From: an uncultured Bacteroides sp.
Lineage (GTDB): Bacteria > Bacteroidota > Bacteroidia > Cytophagales > Cyclobacteriaceae
DNA: 64,000 nucleotides
Direction: 5' to 3'
NCBI GenBank assembly: GCA_902168185.1
Contig: CABHOV010000077.1
Span: 62,001-126,000, forward strand
This document shows, piece after piece, positions 28,364 through 37,926 of this stretch. Both the position numbers and the translations under genes were made by a program. The notes below the pieces were generated by a model. That model was not told the origin of the DNA and did no database searches. It worked only from the letters and a program-made list of their open reading frames with translations. Positions within the stretch are counted from its first letter, which is position 1. The number at the start of each line of letters is the position of its first letter.

Positions 28364-28396
28364 ATAGGGCTCAGTACATTTTGTGCTGAGCCCTAT
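28364..28396 (+). other. Intra-operon stem-loop between susD and GH105
   Basis: ATAGGGCTCAG (28364-28374) pairs with CTGAGCCCTAT (28386-28396). Including a G-T wobble, the stem extends to 15 pairs with a 3-base loop. It lacks a long T-run, so it may be a partial terminator or an mRNA end-protector that favours susCD over the downstream enzymes. Confidence 0.6.
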
Positions 28397-28433
28397 ATAT
28401 ACCTATTTTACCTGACTCAGAAACTGTTTATCT

Positions 28434-29531
28434 ATGGTGATTACACATTTTAAAAAGTACCTGATTTCCACAACAGCATTGGTGGTTATGCTGGTAACAA
28501 CTTCATTTATAGGCTGGAAACCAAAGGACGATCTATATTCAAAACAATATATTGAAGCACAGATGCGCAAAGTTTGCGACTGGCAATTGGCAAACCCGGT
28601 TTCTTTCAATGCTAAAAATGAAAATGACTGGGCGCGTGCAGCCTTCTATACCGGTGTTATGGCAACCTATAACACAACGCACGATGATAAATATATACAG
28701 GCAGCTATAGCCTGGTCTAAAGCGGCTGACTGGAAACTGGCAGATCGTCTGCGTCATGCCGATGATCACGCCAAAGGACAAACTTACCTGGAGATCTATA
28801 CCCTGCGGAAAGATCCCGTGATGATCGCTGATATACGACAGACATTTGATTCCTTGATAGCGGATCCTAAATCCGGCCGGCAGGATTGGTGGTGGTGTGA
28901 TGCGCTGTTTATGGCACCGCCTGTGCTTGCTAAATTAGCAGCCGCTACAGGAGAACAACGCTATCTTGATTTCCTGAATACCATGTTTTGGGATTCACAT
29001 GCCTTTCTGTATGATTCACAGGAACATCTTTTCTATCGTGATCAATCCTATTTTAACAAGAAGACACCACAGGGAAAGAAAACGTTTTGGGCACGGGGCA
29101 ATGGCTGGGTTATGGCGGGAACCGTGCGCGTATTACAGGTTCTGCCAAAAGACAATCCTGGCTACGAAAAATATATAGCATTGCTCAAAGAGATGGCCAC
29201 ATCGGTTAAAGCTATACAAAGTAAAGATGGTTTGTGGCGTCCCAGTTTGTTGGATGAAAACGAAGTGCCGCATCCGGAGACAAGTGGTAGCGCATTTTTT
29301 TGCTATGCGTTGGCCTGGGGAATCAACGCGGGCGTGTTGGATAAAACAGAATATTTACCGGTCGTAAAAAAGGCATGGGCCGGGTTGAATAAATACGTCA
29401 CAGCAGAAGGTAAATTGCAGTGGGTACAACCGATCGGTGCATCGCCGGATAAAGTCACCATCGATAATTATCAGGAGTATGGTGCGGGCGCATTTTTACT
29501 GGCAGGTAGTGAGATCTATAAAATGAAATAA
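28434..29531 (+). CDS. GH105 unsaturated uronyl/rhamnogalacturonyl hydrolase
   Basis: 365 residues with an N-terminal signal (LISTTALVVMLVTTSFIG). The (alpha/alpha)6 barrel of GH88/GH105 is indicated by DWQLANP, WARAAFYTGVMATY, the catalytic-Asp motif DWWWCDALFMAPPV (Asp156), FWARGNGWVMAG and PETSGSAFFCYALAWGIN. The family hydrates the 4,5-double bond of unsaturated uronic acids at the non-reducing end, products left by polysaccharide lyases. In an arabinogalactan locus it may act on delta-4,5-glucuronosyl galactose caps. It is third in the susCD operon. Confidence 0.92.
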   Translation: MVITHFKKYLISTTALVVMLVTTSFIGWKPKDDLYSKQYIEAQMRKVCDWQLANPVSFNAKNENDWARAAFYTGVMATYNTTHDDKYIQAAIAWSKAADWKLADRLRHADDHAKGQTYLEIYTLRKDPVMIADIRQTFDSLIADPKSGRQDWWWCDALFMAPPVLAKLAAATGEQRYLDFLNTMFWDSHAFLYDSQEHLFYRDQSYFNKKTPQGKKTFWARGNGWVMAGTVRVLQVLPKDNPGYEKYIALLKEMATSVKAIQSKDGLWRPSLLDENEVPHPETSGSAFFCYALAWGINAGVLDKTEYLPVVKKAWAGLNKYVTAEGKLQWVQPIGASPDKVTIDNYQEYGAGAFLLAGSEIYKMK

Positions 29532-29563
29532 CCGGTAGTATATCGGAGTATATATAAACGATA

Positions 29564-30811
29564 ATGATGATCAGGAGAAATTTCTTAAAAGGCTTTTCGC
29601 TGCTGGGGGCCGGCAGCACGTTAGCACCACTGTTCAGCTTCACACAACATGATTCACATCTGAAAGAAACGCGCACCGATCGCCAGTATTGGATCAGCAT
29701 GTTAACGCGAATCACCGAACCCGTGCTCAATGCACTGCAACAAGATCGCATCAAAGAACTCATGCCGGTCGAGTGTGTAGCCGGTACGTTGTCTTCACGA
29801 AAAGAAGTTACATACCTGGAAGCTTTGGGTCGCAGTCTGGCAGGGCTGGCTCCCTGGCTTGAACTCGGGCCTGATCAAACCAGCGAAGGTCAGCTCCGGC
29901 AGAAATATATAAAGCTGTCCATACAAGCTATAGCACATGCAGTGACGCCTACGGCAAAAAGTTATATGAACTTTACGCAGCACAACCAGCCCTTGGTAGA
30001 CGCAGCGTTTCTGGCCCATGCGCTGGTACGTGCCCCGCAACAACTCTGGGCAAATCTCGATCAGACTACACAACAACATCTTCTTACTGCGCTTCGGTCA
30101 ACCCGGGTTATAAGACCGTATTATTCCAATTGGCTTCTCTTCAGTGCCATGATTGAAGCAGCATTGCTAAAGTTCACCAACGACTACGATCTCATGCGTG
30201 TAGACTATGCGTTGAAGTCACACGAGGAATGGTATAAAGGCGATGGTATATACGGCGATGGCCCTGATTTTCATTTTGACTACTACAACAGTTTTGTTAT
30301 TCAGCCCATGCTGCTGGATATACTAAAGGTGTTAAATGAAGTAAAGCAGGAAGGGAAGGAGCTGTCGGAAAAAATCCTGAAGCGGGCTCAGCGCTACGCA
30401 GCAATACAGGAGCGGCTCATCTCACCGGAAGGGACCTTTCCTCCGGTCGGCCGTTCACTGGCGTATCGATGCGGAGCTTTTCAGTTACTCAGCCAGGTAG
30501 CGTTGCAAAAACAACTGCCCGCAAGTATAACACCACCACAGGTGCGAAGCGCGCTCACGGCTGTGATCAAAACCACACTTGAAGCTCCCGGAACATTTGA
30601 TAAAAATGGCTGGCTGACCATAGGCTTTACAGGCCATCAACCGGAAATTGGCGAACACTATATTTCAACAGGAAGTCTATATTTGTGTACAGTCGCGTTC
30701 CTTCCGCTGGGCCTGAACGCTGACGATGAATTCTGGAGTTCTGCCAATGCTGACTGGACAAGTAAAAAAGCTTTTGCAGGAAAGGGATTTTCAATTGACA
30801 AGGCGATTTAG
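29564..30811 (+). CDS. DUF2264 protein with Tat-like signal, PUL-linked
   Basis: 415 residues, start ATG 29564 or the next codon. The N-terminus RRNFLKGFSLLGAG matches the twin-arginine motif (RRxFLK), so the protein is probably exported folded to the periplasm. The body matches DUF2264 (REYWISMLTRITEPVL-like start, LEALGRSLAGLAPWLEL, YSNWLLFSAMIEAAL, YKGDGIYGDGPDFHFDYYNSFVIQPML), an (alpha/alpha)6-barrel family. I recall that DUF2264-like proteins include glucuronidases active on arabinogalactan, but this is not certain. Operon position between GH105 and the HTCS supports a carbohydrate role. Confidence 0.82.
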   Translation: MMIRRNFLKGFSLLGAGSTLAPLFSFTQHDSHLKETRTDRQYWISMLTRITEPVLNALQQDRIKELMPVECVAGTLSSRKEVTYLEALGRSLAGLAPWLELGPDQTSEGQLRQKYIKLSIQAIAHAVTPTAKSYMNFTQHNQPLVDAAFLAHALVRAPQQLWANLDQTTQQHLLTALRSTRVIRPYYSNWLLFSAMIEAALLKFTNDYDLMRVDYALKSHEEWYKGDGIYGDGPDFHFDYYNSFVIQPMLLDILKVLNEVKQEGKELSEKILKRAQRYAAIQERLISPEGTFPPVGRSLAYRCGAFQLLSQVALQKQLPASITPPQVRSALTAVIKTTLEAPGTFDKNGWLTIGFTGHQPEIGEHYISTGSLYLCTVAFLPLGLNADDEFWSSANADWTSKKAFAGKGFSIDKAI

Positions 30812-30822
30812 TTTTTTAGATC

Positions 30823-33800
30823 ATGTACCGGACTAAGGCTGAACATGTGCATCGCATTCTTCTCACCTTCATGACGACTATCGTCCTGGTGAGTGGATTC
30901 TCCTATAGCGGCCTTGCACAGCATGAGAAAAATAAAATCATCAAACGGTATAGCATTAAAGATGGATTGTCTCAAGCTGTAGTCAATAGCATTGAGCAGG
31001 ATGATAAAGGATGGATGTGGTTTGCCACCGATGATGGATTAAACCGGTTTGATGGTTATTCATTCACTTCATTCAAGTTTGACAAAACTGGTCCCAATCA
31101 ATTTCACGACAACTTCGTGCAGCGGTTATTCAAAGATTCAAAGGGACGCCTGTGGGTATCCTCCCGCAGGGGACTATATCAATTTGATTTGTCCACACAG
31201 AAATGGAATGTATTTCTGAATCCTATAAAAGATGGCAACAATGATGTCTCCTATATATCGGAAAGCAGTGCCGGTAAATTGTGGATCGGTTGGTATTTTG
31301 GTGGCATCGGATTGTTTGACCCAAAGGCCAATGTATATGATACCACACAGCATTTCGATTTAAAAAGCACGGCTACCATCACCGTCTTTGAAGACAGCTA
31401 CGGGTATATATGGTCAGGTGCGCAGAGTACGGGACTGGATGTATTCCGAACACGCGAAGGTAAAAATCCCGAAAAGGTCACCGAGTACTCAGCCAGTAAT
31501 TTTCTGCCTTCACAATATGTAAAATGTTTTCTGGAAGACCATCTGGGCAACATCTGGATTGGCACAACAAAAGGGCTTGTTCTTTTTATCCGCGCAGAAG
31601 GAAGACTCGTTGTGCTGGATAAAATACTTCCCCCGCAGCGTGGCGCATTTTCATTACTGGAAGATAAAGATAAAACACTCTGGATCGGCACGCAGGGAAA
31701 CGGTATATATACTGTAGACCTTCAGGATTTTGATGGTCGTAAAGTAGACCGCTTGTCATCGCATCATGTTGAAGCGCTCGATGCATTTGATATTTCACAG
31801 CATACAATCCGCTCTATTTTTCAGGATCGTGATAACAACATCTGGATCGGCACCCATGGCGATGGCATTTACATGGTGAGTGATGAAGATAAAAACTTCA
31901 TGAAGGTAGAAGTAAAACGGATCTTCGCTGCTGCCGAGAGCGCGGTACCCTTTTATGGTTTGTGTAACGATGAAGACGGAAATATATGGGCTGGTACGGA
32001 TTCCAAAGGTATATATAAATTTACACCGGAAGGCAAGCTGCTACGTCACTATGAAGCCGATGGTAAACCGGGCAGTATTGGTGATGACGTTGTCTATACT
32101 GCCCTTCGCGATTATGCCGACAATTTATGGTTCGGAACCTATTCAGATGGTATATACCGTTACGATAAGAAGACGGATTCCTTTATACACTATCCGCGCT
32201 CGGCCTCCGATGTGCCGATTCCATTAGGGCATCGTGTATCATTACTCTTCGAGGATTCCAAAAGAAATTTATGGGTAGGTGCTACGCGGGGTGGTCTTAG
32301 TTTACTGGACAAAGCAAGCAAGACCTTTAAACTTAACAACGATGCGCCGATGTTTCGCACCGTTGACGTGCGTACAATTGCCGAAGACAAGAAAGGTAAT
32401 TTATGGTTAGGTTGTTATGGCAACGGTTTACTCGCATACCACCCGGATACCAGGGAAGTAGAGAAAATTTTCGTTGGCACGGAGTCCAGTAATCTTTTGA
32501 GGAACAACATCGTTCATACCCTGGCAATCGACAAAGATAATGTTCTCTGGATCGGAACCGGTGGCGGGGGGCTGGGCGCCTATAACCTCAATGATAAAAC
32601 ATTTAAGCTCTATACGGATGAAAACGGACTGATCAATAATACTGTTTTTGGTATACAGATCGATGAACAGCAAAATGTCTGGTGTAGCACCATCAATGGT
32701 ATATCCCGCTTCGATAAGGCTACCGAAACATTCTTCAACTATACATCCAACGATGGGTTGCAAGCCGGACAATTCAATCCGGGATCATCCTTGAATAATA
32801 TACCCAAAGGATATATATGTTTTGGTGGAACCTATGGATTTAATTTATTCTATCCACTCAAAGTGAGCAACAGTAAAGTGGTACCGGATGTAAAGTTGTC
32901 GGGCTTTCAACTGTTTAACAAGCAGGTAAAAATCGGTGGTGCCACCGAGGATGATATCCTTGAAAAAGTAATTGACGAAACCCAACAGCTCACACTCCGA
33001 CACGACCAGGCTTCCTTTACCTTTGAATTTACAGCACTCGACTATAGTGGTCCTGAAAAATGTGAATACGCCTATAAACTTGAAGGCTTTGATGCAGACT
33101 GGAATTATATAGGCAATCAGAGAACGGCATCGTATCGTTACCTTCCATCGGGTACTTATGAATTTAAGGTCAAAGCCACCAACCAACCGAATTCATGGCC
33201 CGCTAAATTTGCGCACGTCAAGATCAGCGTGGCCCCCCCGTTGTGGCGAACACCGGCAGCATACTTCACGTATGCACTTGTACTCGGGCTGGCCGCCTGG
33301 AGTATATACTCTATTCGAAAACGACAGACGCATTTGAAAAAACGCGTAAAGAGTGAAAAGAATAAACGCAGACGCGAACAACAACTCGTCCAAGACAAAC
33401 TTGCATTTTTCACAGAGATATCACACGAATTTAAAACTCCCCTCACGCTCATCATCGGCCCGCTGGAAGAAATGATGTCCCGGGAAAACAATGAGACCGC
33501 AAGCGGAAAGAAGTTGCACATGGTGCATAAGAATGCGTACAAGCTGTTAACGTTAATCAACAAGTTACTCGACTACCGAAAAATTGAGAGTGGAAAAATG
33601 ATGCTCACCATCCAGGAAATTGACATCGTCCCATTCGTCGAAGATATATTTTTAAACTTCAAAGAGCTTTCCAACAGACCAAACGTACACTTTGATTTTT
33701 ACACCGAAGAAAAATCGATTTATACCTGGGTTGATCCCGAGAAGATGGAGATGGTGTTGACCAACATTGTTTCGAATTCTTTTAAGTATATAGGAGAGGG

Positions 33801-34947
33801 AAACGCCATCAGTATTACGCTAAAAAAAGAATCTGGTGCCAATAGTCGGGAGTTTGTCTGTGTTGAAGTTAAAGACAACGGCATCGGTATAGCCAAAGAT
33901 CAAATCCGGTATATATTTGACTGGTTCTACAATGGTAAAGCTACCAATCACATCAGTTCCGGTATAGGGCTGGCGCTGGCAAAGAAGCTGGTATACTTGC
34001 ACAAAGGAGAGATCTATGCCGAGAGCACCGTGGGGGTAGGGTCGGTGTTCACCGTAAAGATACCGCTGGGTAAAGATCATTTTGAGCCTCACGAAGTAAT
34101 CATCGATCACGACCGGCTACGGGAGCTTGATCCGGAAATACAGGAACATGATGGGCATGATGATGGTCCGGTTACGCATGCAAAGAAAGGGCTCAAGACT
34201 GTCCTGGTGGTGGAAGATGATGAAGAGGTGAGGACATTTTTGAAAGAATATCTGGCGACAGATTATAGGGTAATCGAAGCAGACAACGGTAAGCAAGCAA
34301 TGGAAATCGCCTTTGCAAGCAACCCTGACCTGATCGTGAGTGATATCATGATGGCTGAAATGGATGGGATTGAATTCTGCCATACACTCAAGCACAATAT
34401 CAAAACCAGCCATATACCGGTGATATTTTTAACAGCCAGATCAGCACACAGCCAGCATAAAGCCGGATTGGAAACCGGGGCAGATGTATACCTCACCAAA
34501 CCCTTCAGCCCGGAGATATTATCGCTCACCATTAATAATCTCTTGCAGGCACGTGAAAACTCCAAGCGGTATTATCGAACGATGTTCCTCACCGATGAGA
34601 AACCGGATATAGTTTCCACGGACGAGAAGCTTCTCCAGAAAATCTTTGAGGTGGTGAAGGTAAATATGAATAAGACCGACCTGACGGTGGATACCGTTAG
34701 CCTTGAAGTGGGCTTAAGCAAAACTATACTGTATAAAAAGATCAAGCAACTTACCGGCCTTTCGCCCATTGAGTATATTCGGTCGCTACGGATTTCAGAA
34801 GCAGCTAAATTATTGCGTACACAACGGTATAAGGTATATGAAGTGGTTTATATGGTCGGATTTTCGGACCTGAAATATTTTCGCAAATGTTTTGTTAAGG
34901 AATTCGGATATCCGCCATCCCAGCTGTTGGAAAAAGAACATCAATAA
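30823..34947 (+). CDS. Hybrid two-component system (HTCS) regulator of the PUL
   Basis: 1374 residues. Signal peptide (..GFSYSGLAQ), about 14 regulator-propeller blades (35-690), Y_Y_Y domain (about 725-800), one membrane helix (about 808-830), HisKA with phospho-acceptor His868 in ISHEFKTPL, HATPase_c (DNGIGI, SSGIGLAL), receiver domain with Asp1174 in VSDIMMAEMDG, and a C-terminal AraC HTH (SLEVGLSKTILYKKIKQLTGLSP, VYEVVYMVGFSDLKYFRKCF). HTCS proteins bind a glycan breakdown product in the periplasm and activate the locus. It begins 11 bp after the DUF2264 gene, so it is co-transcribed with the genes it presumably controls. Confidence 0.96.
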   Translation: MYRTKAEHVHRILLTFMTTIVLVSGFSYSGLAQHEKNKIIKRYSIKDGLSQAVVNSIEQDDKGWMWFATDDGLNRFDGYSFTSFKFDKTGPNQFHDNFVQRLFKDSKGRLWVSSRRGLYQFDLSTQKWNVFLNPIKDGNNDVSYISESSAGKLWIGWYFGGIGLFDPKANVYDTTQHFDLKSTATITVFEDSYGYIWSGAQSTGLDVFRTREGKNPEKVTEYSASNFLPSQYVKCFLEDHLGNIWIGTTKGLVLFIRAEGRLVVLDKILPPQRGAFSLLEDKDKTLWIGTQGNGIYTVDLQDFDGRKVDRLSSHHVEALDAFDISQHTIRSIFQDRDNNIWIGTHGDGIYMVSDEDKNFMKVEVKRIFAAAESAVPFYGLCNDEDGNIWAGTDSKGIYKFTPEGKLLRHYEADGKPGSIGDDVVYTALRDYADNLWFGTYSDGIYRYDKKTDSFIHYPRSASDVPIPLGHRVSLLFEDSKRNLWVGATRGGLSLLDKASKTFKLNNDAPMFRTVDVRTIAEDKKGNLWLGCYGNGLLAYHPDTREVEKIFVGTESSNLLRNNIVHTLAIDKDNVLWIGTGGGGLGAYNLNDKTFKLYTDENGLINNTVFGIQIDEQQNVWCSTINGISRFDKATETFFNYTSNDGLQAGQFNPGSSLNNIPKGYICFGGTYGFNLFYPLKVSNSKVVPDVKLSGFQLFNKQVKIGGATEDDILEKVIDETQQLTLRHDQASFTFEFTALDYSGPEKCEYAYKLEGFDADWNYIGNQRTASYRYLPSGTYEFKVKATNQPNSWPAKFAHVKISVAPPLWRTPAAYFTYALVLGLAAWSIYSIRKRQTHLKKRVKSEKNKRRREQQLVQDKLAFFTEISHEFKTPLTLIIGPLEEMMSRENNETASGKKLHMVHKNAYKLLTLINKLLDYRKIESGKMMLTIQEIDIVPFVEDIFLNFKELSNRPNVHFDFYTEEKSIYTWVDPEKMEMVLTNIVSNSFKYIGEGNAISITLKKESGANSREFVCVEVKDNGIGIAKDQIRYIFDWFYNGKATNHISSGIGLALAKKLVYLHKGEIYAESTVGVGSVFTVKIPLGKDHFEPHEVIIDHDRLRELDPEIQEHDGHDDGPVTHAKKGLKTVLVVEDDEEVRTFLKEYLATDYRVIEADNGKQAMEIAFASNPDLIVSDIMMAEMDGIEFCHTLKHNIKTSHIPVIFLTARSAHSQHKAGLETGADVYLTKPFSPEILSLTINNLLQARENSKRYYRTMFLTDEKPDIVSTDEKLLQKIFEVVKVNMNKTDLTVDTVSLEVGLSKTILYKKIKQLTGLSPIEYIRSLRISEAAKLLRTQRYKVYEVVYMVGFSDLKYFRKCFVKEFGYPPSQLLEKEHQ

Positions 34948-35104
34948 TCCTCGCAGAAGAACGCATAGATTTTTTTAGCGTCGATCTTGTTCACAGTGAA
35001 TAAGGTAAATTGTAGAAGTTATTCCTACCCTGAAAGTATTGCCCGATAAGGATATAATGTCGTTATTGAAGGAGGAATACAAAAATCACAGATCGTTACT
35101 ATAT

Positions 35105-37741
35105 ATGAACCTGCCCGGATTGAAATCGCTTCACGAAAATTGCGCGTTGAATCTTATCGTATTGTCCCTGTTTTTAATAGGTATATATCAAAATTGTTCC
35201 GCGCTACCGCACAGTATAGATAAAGAACCCGATTCAGTGTACCTGTTTTCGTATTCGACTGCCAAGAATAATAATCACAACGGTTTACATTTCGCCTGGA
35301 GCACCGACAAGAAGGATTGGTTCCTGATAGGAAACGAATATAGTTTTGTTCGTTGCGATTACGGGCGATGGGGAAAAGAGAAAAGAATGCTGACTCCTTT
35401 CTTGTTTTTAGATGGAAGTGGAGTGTGGCATTGCTTGTGGAGTGTAAACGAGTATGATCATGCTTTTGCGCATGTATCAACACCCGACCTGGTATACTGG
35501 GGCAGACAAAGTTATCCGCTCATTGCTAGGGAGCTATCCTTTATAGATCCGATTGTGGAACATGATGGCAAAATATATACTATCAAATTTAGGAGAAAAG
35601 AAAATCAATACTTTGAAGTCAAGACGAAGGATTTTAAAGTATATAGTGAGGCAAAGCAAATTGAAGCAAGTCAATACCGGTCTCCCAACGTTACACTGTC
35701 CCTTGAATCCGGAACTTTCACTGGCCAGGTTCATCGTGTAAGCTGGAGTGTAGCGGAGAAACTCATTCAAAAAACAGAAGTAGCTAATTACCGCGCTATA
35801 CTTCATGACGAGCGCACACAGCAGGACAATCAGCGATTTGCAGGACTTCAGCCCGTTAACGCTTCGTTCACCGTTCATACGGATGCTGTCAAGCCAATCA
35901 GCAATTTACTACTTGGTGTTTTTTTTGAAGATATAAACTACGCAGCCGATGGAGGTCTCTATGCAGAGCTTATTCAGAATCGGGATTTTGAATATACACC
36001 AGGTGACCGGGAGCATAGAGATGCTACATGGAACAGCAAGCACTCGTGGAAACTTCAAGGAACAAACGCCACTTTTTCAGTAGACACTATAGATCCGATC
36101 CATAGTAATAATAATCATTATGCAGTACTCACTACTACAAACGGAAATGCTTCACTTATCAATACCGGCTTTGATGGCATTACAGTAAAAAAGGGAGACA
36201 AATTTAATCTTTCGCTTTTTGTCAAGAGATTGAAGGGCAGTGTAAAGTCAGTTAACGTTAGCCTGGTAACTCAAAACGGTAAGGAGATTGCCAGCGGAAT
36301 AATATCAGTGGGATCGGCATCGTGGAAGAATATCAAAACTGTTCTAACAGCGACAGATAGTGCCAGCGGCGCGCAACTTGCCATACGACCACTGTCTGCG
36401 GGTAGCCTTGCCGTTGATATGGTGTCTCTTTTTCCACAGCAGACTTTTAAGGGAAGAAAGAATGGACTTCGGCATGATCTGGCTCAAACCATTGCTGATA
36501 TACATCCTAAATTCATCCGCTTTCCGGGAGGATGTGTAGCTCATGGCGATGGCATTGAAAATATATACCGCTGGAAGAATACTGTTGGTCCGCTGGAGAG
36601 CAGAAAGCCCCAACGAAATTTGTGGGGCTATCATCAGACAGCAGGCCTCGGGTATTTTGAATACTTTCAATACTGCGAAGATATAGGGGCTGTACCATTG
36701 CCTGTGCTGGCTGCCGGTGTGCCATGTCAGAATTCAGGCACGGGCGGTGCCGGGCAACAAGGCGGGGTGCCACTGGACGAAATGGATGAATATATCCAGG
36801 ATATATTTGATCTGGTCGAATACGCGAACGGAAGTGCAAAGTCGCGATGGGGCAAACTCCGTGCTGATGCAGGCCATCCCCAGCCCTTTAATTTGAAATA
36901 TATAGGTATAGGAAATGAAGACCTAATCTCGGATGTATTCGAAGAGCGATTCAAACTTATCTTCAACGCGATGAAAGAAAAACATCCTGAGATTGTAGTG
37001 ATCGGAACGGTTGGACCAACCTTTGAAGGAACTGATTATACCGAGGGATGGAAGATTGCCAATACGCTTCAAGTTCCCATTGTTGATGAGCATTACTATC
37101 AATCGCCCGGATGGTTTATTCACAATCAGGAATATTATGACAAGTACGATCGTTCTAAATCCAAAGTATATTTAGGTGAATATGCGAGCCATCTGCCCGG
37201 GCGTCCTAACAATGTAGAGACGGCATTATCGGAAGCGCTCTATTTAACAGCACTTGAAAGAAATGGCGATGTGGTCACGATGAGTTCCTATGCACCGCTT
37301 TTGGCAAAGGATGGACACACGCAATGGAATCCTAACCTGATATATTTTGATAACAAAGAAGTAAAACCAACGGTAGGCTACTATGTCCAAAAAATGTTTG
37401 GACAGAATGCTGGCGATCAGTATCTGCCGGCATCTACTGTGCTGTCGAATAATGAGGACGGTGTGAAAAAGCGTATCGCCATCTCCGTTGTACGTGATTC
37501 CAAAAGCAATGATCTTATTGTAAAACTGGTAAATATGTTGCCGGTAAATGTAAATGCGCAAGTAGATCTGACGGGGCTTGTATCCCCAGGTAGTACTGCG
37601 AAGAAGATCGAATTACAGGGCGATCCTGCTGACAAAAACGCAAAGCCACAAGAGTCGTCTATTACAATTACAGATAAATCGACATTGGCACTTAATCCGT
37701 ATTCAGTAACCGTGATTCGATTGGCTGCGAATCGTAAATAG
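35105..37741 (+). CDS. GH51 alpha-L-arabinofuranosidase with N-terminal GH43-like propeller
   Basis: About 878 residues from ATG 35105, which gives a signal peptide (LNLIVLSLFLIGIYQNCSA); ATG 35057 is an alternative. Residues about 35-265 look like a GH43/GH32-type five-blade propeller (LHFAWSTDKKDWFLI, HVSTPDLVYWGRQ, FIDPIVEHDGKIY), possibly only binding. The GH51 part follows: N-terminal sandwich with FEDINYAADGGLYAELIQNRDFE, TIM barrel with FRFPGGC-type FIRFPGGCV, acid/base Glu605 in GIGNED, nucleophile Glu692 in YLGEYA, and a C-terminal sandwich. It should remove terminal arabinofuranose side chains. The fusion order is unusual. Confidence 0.9.
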   Translation: MNLPGLKSLHENCALNLIVLSLFLIGIYQNCSALPHSIDKEPDSVYLFSYSTAKNNNHNGLHFAWSTDKKDWFLIGNEYSFVRCDYGRWGKEKRMLTPFLFLDGSGVWHCLWSVNEYDHAFAHVSTPDLVYWGRQSYPLIARELSFIDPIVEHDGKIYTIKFRRKENQYFEVKTKDFKVYSEAKQIEASQYRSPNVTLSLESGTFTGQVHRVSWSVAEKLIQKTEVANYRAILHDERTQQDNQRFAGLQPVNASFTVHTDAVKPISNLLLGVFFEDINYAADGGLYAELIQNRDFEYTPGDREHRDATWNSKHSWKLQGTNATFSVDTIDPIHSNNNHYAVLTTTNGNASLINTGFDGITVKKGDKFNLSLFVKRLKGSVKSVNVSLVTQNGKEIASGIISVGSASWKNIKTVLTATDSASGAQLAIRPLSAGSLAVDMVSLFPQQTFKGRKNGLRHDLAQTIADIHPKFIRFPGGCVAHGDGIENIYRWKNTVGPLESRKPQRNLWGYHQTAGLGYFEYFQYCEDIGAVPLPVLAAGVPCQNSGTGGAGQQGGVPLDEMDEYIQDIFDLVEYANGSAKSRWGKLRADAGHPQPFNLKYIGIGNEDLISDVFEERFKLIFNAMKEKHPEIVVIGTVGPTFEGTDYTEGWKIANTLQVPIVDEHYYQSPGWFIHNQEYYDKYDRSKSKVYLGEYASHLPGRPNNVETALSEALYLTALERNGDVVTMSSYAPLLAKDGHTQWNPNLIYFDNKEVKPTVGYYVQKMFGQNAGDQYLPASTVLSNNEDGVKKRIAISVVRDSKSNDLIVKLVNMLPVNVNAQVDLTGLVSPGSTAKKIELQGDPADKNAKPQESSITITDKSTLALNPYSVTVIRLAANRK

Positions 37742-37788
37742 CACACCTTAAAATTACCGGTATAGGGAGAAACACATAGTAAATACCA

Positions 37789-37819
37789 GGGGGTATATTA
37801 AGTAAAAGAGGGGGTATAT
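37789..37819 (+). promoter_or_regulatory. Direct repeat GGGGGTATAT, 21-bp period, upstream of GH35
   Basis: GGGGGTATAT occurs at 37789-37798 and 37810-37819, exactly 21 bp apart, about 110 bp before the GH35 start. The two-helical-turn spacing is that expected for an AraC-type dimer and matches the spacing before susC, but the site sequence differs. Confidence 0.6.
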
Positions 37820-37926
37820 CGTCATAAACAACCTTAGGGGTACAACAGGCTTTTACTTTCTATAATGCATCATGTTTCTTTGCTCTGGCAATTTGATGCG
37901 TATCAACCCGACCCAATTTGTTTACT

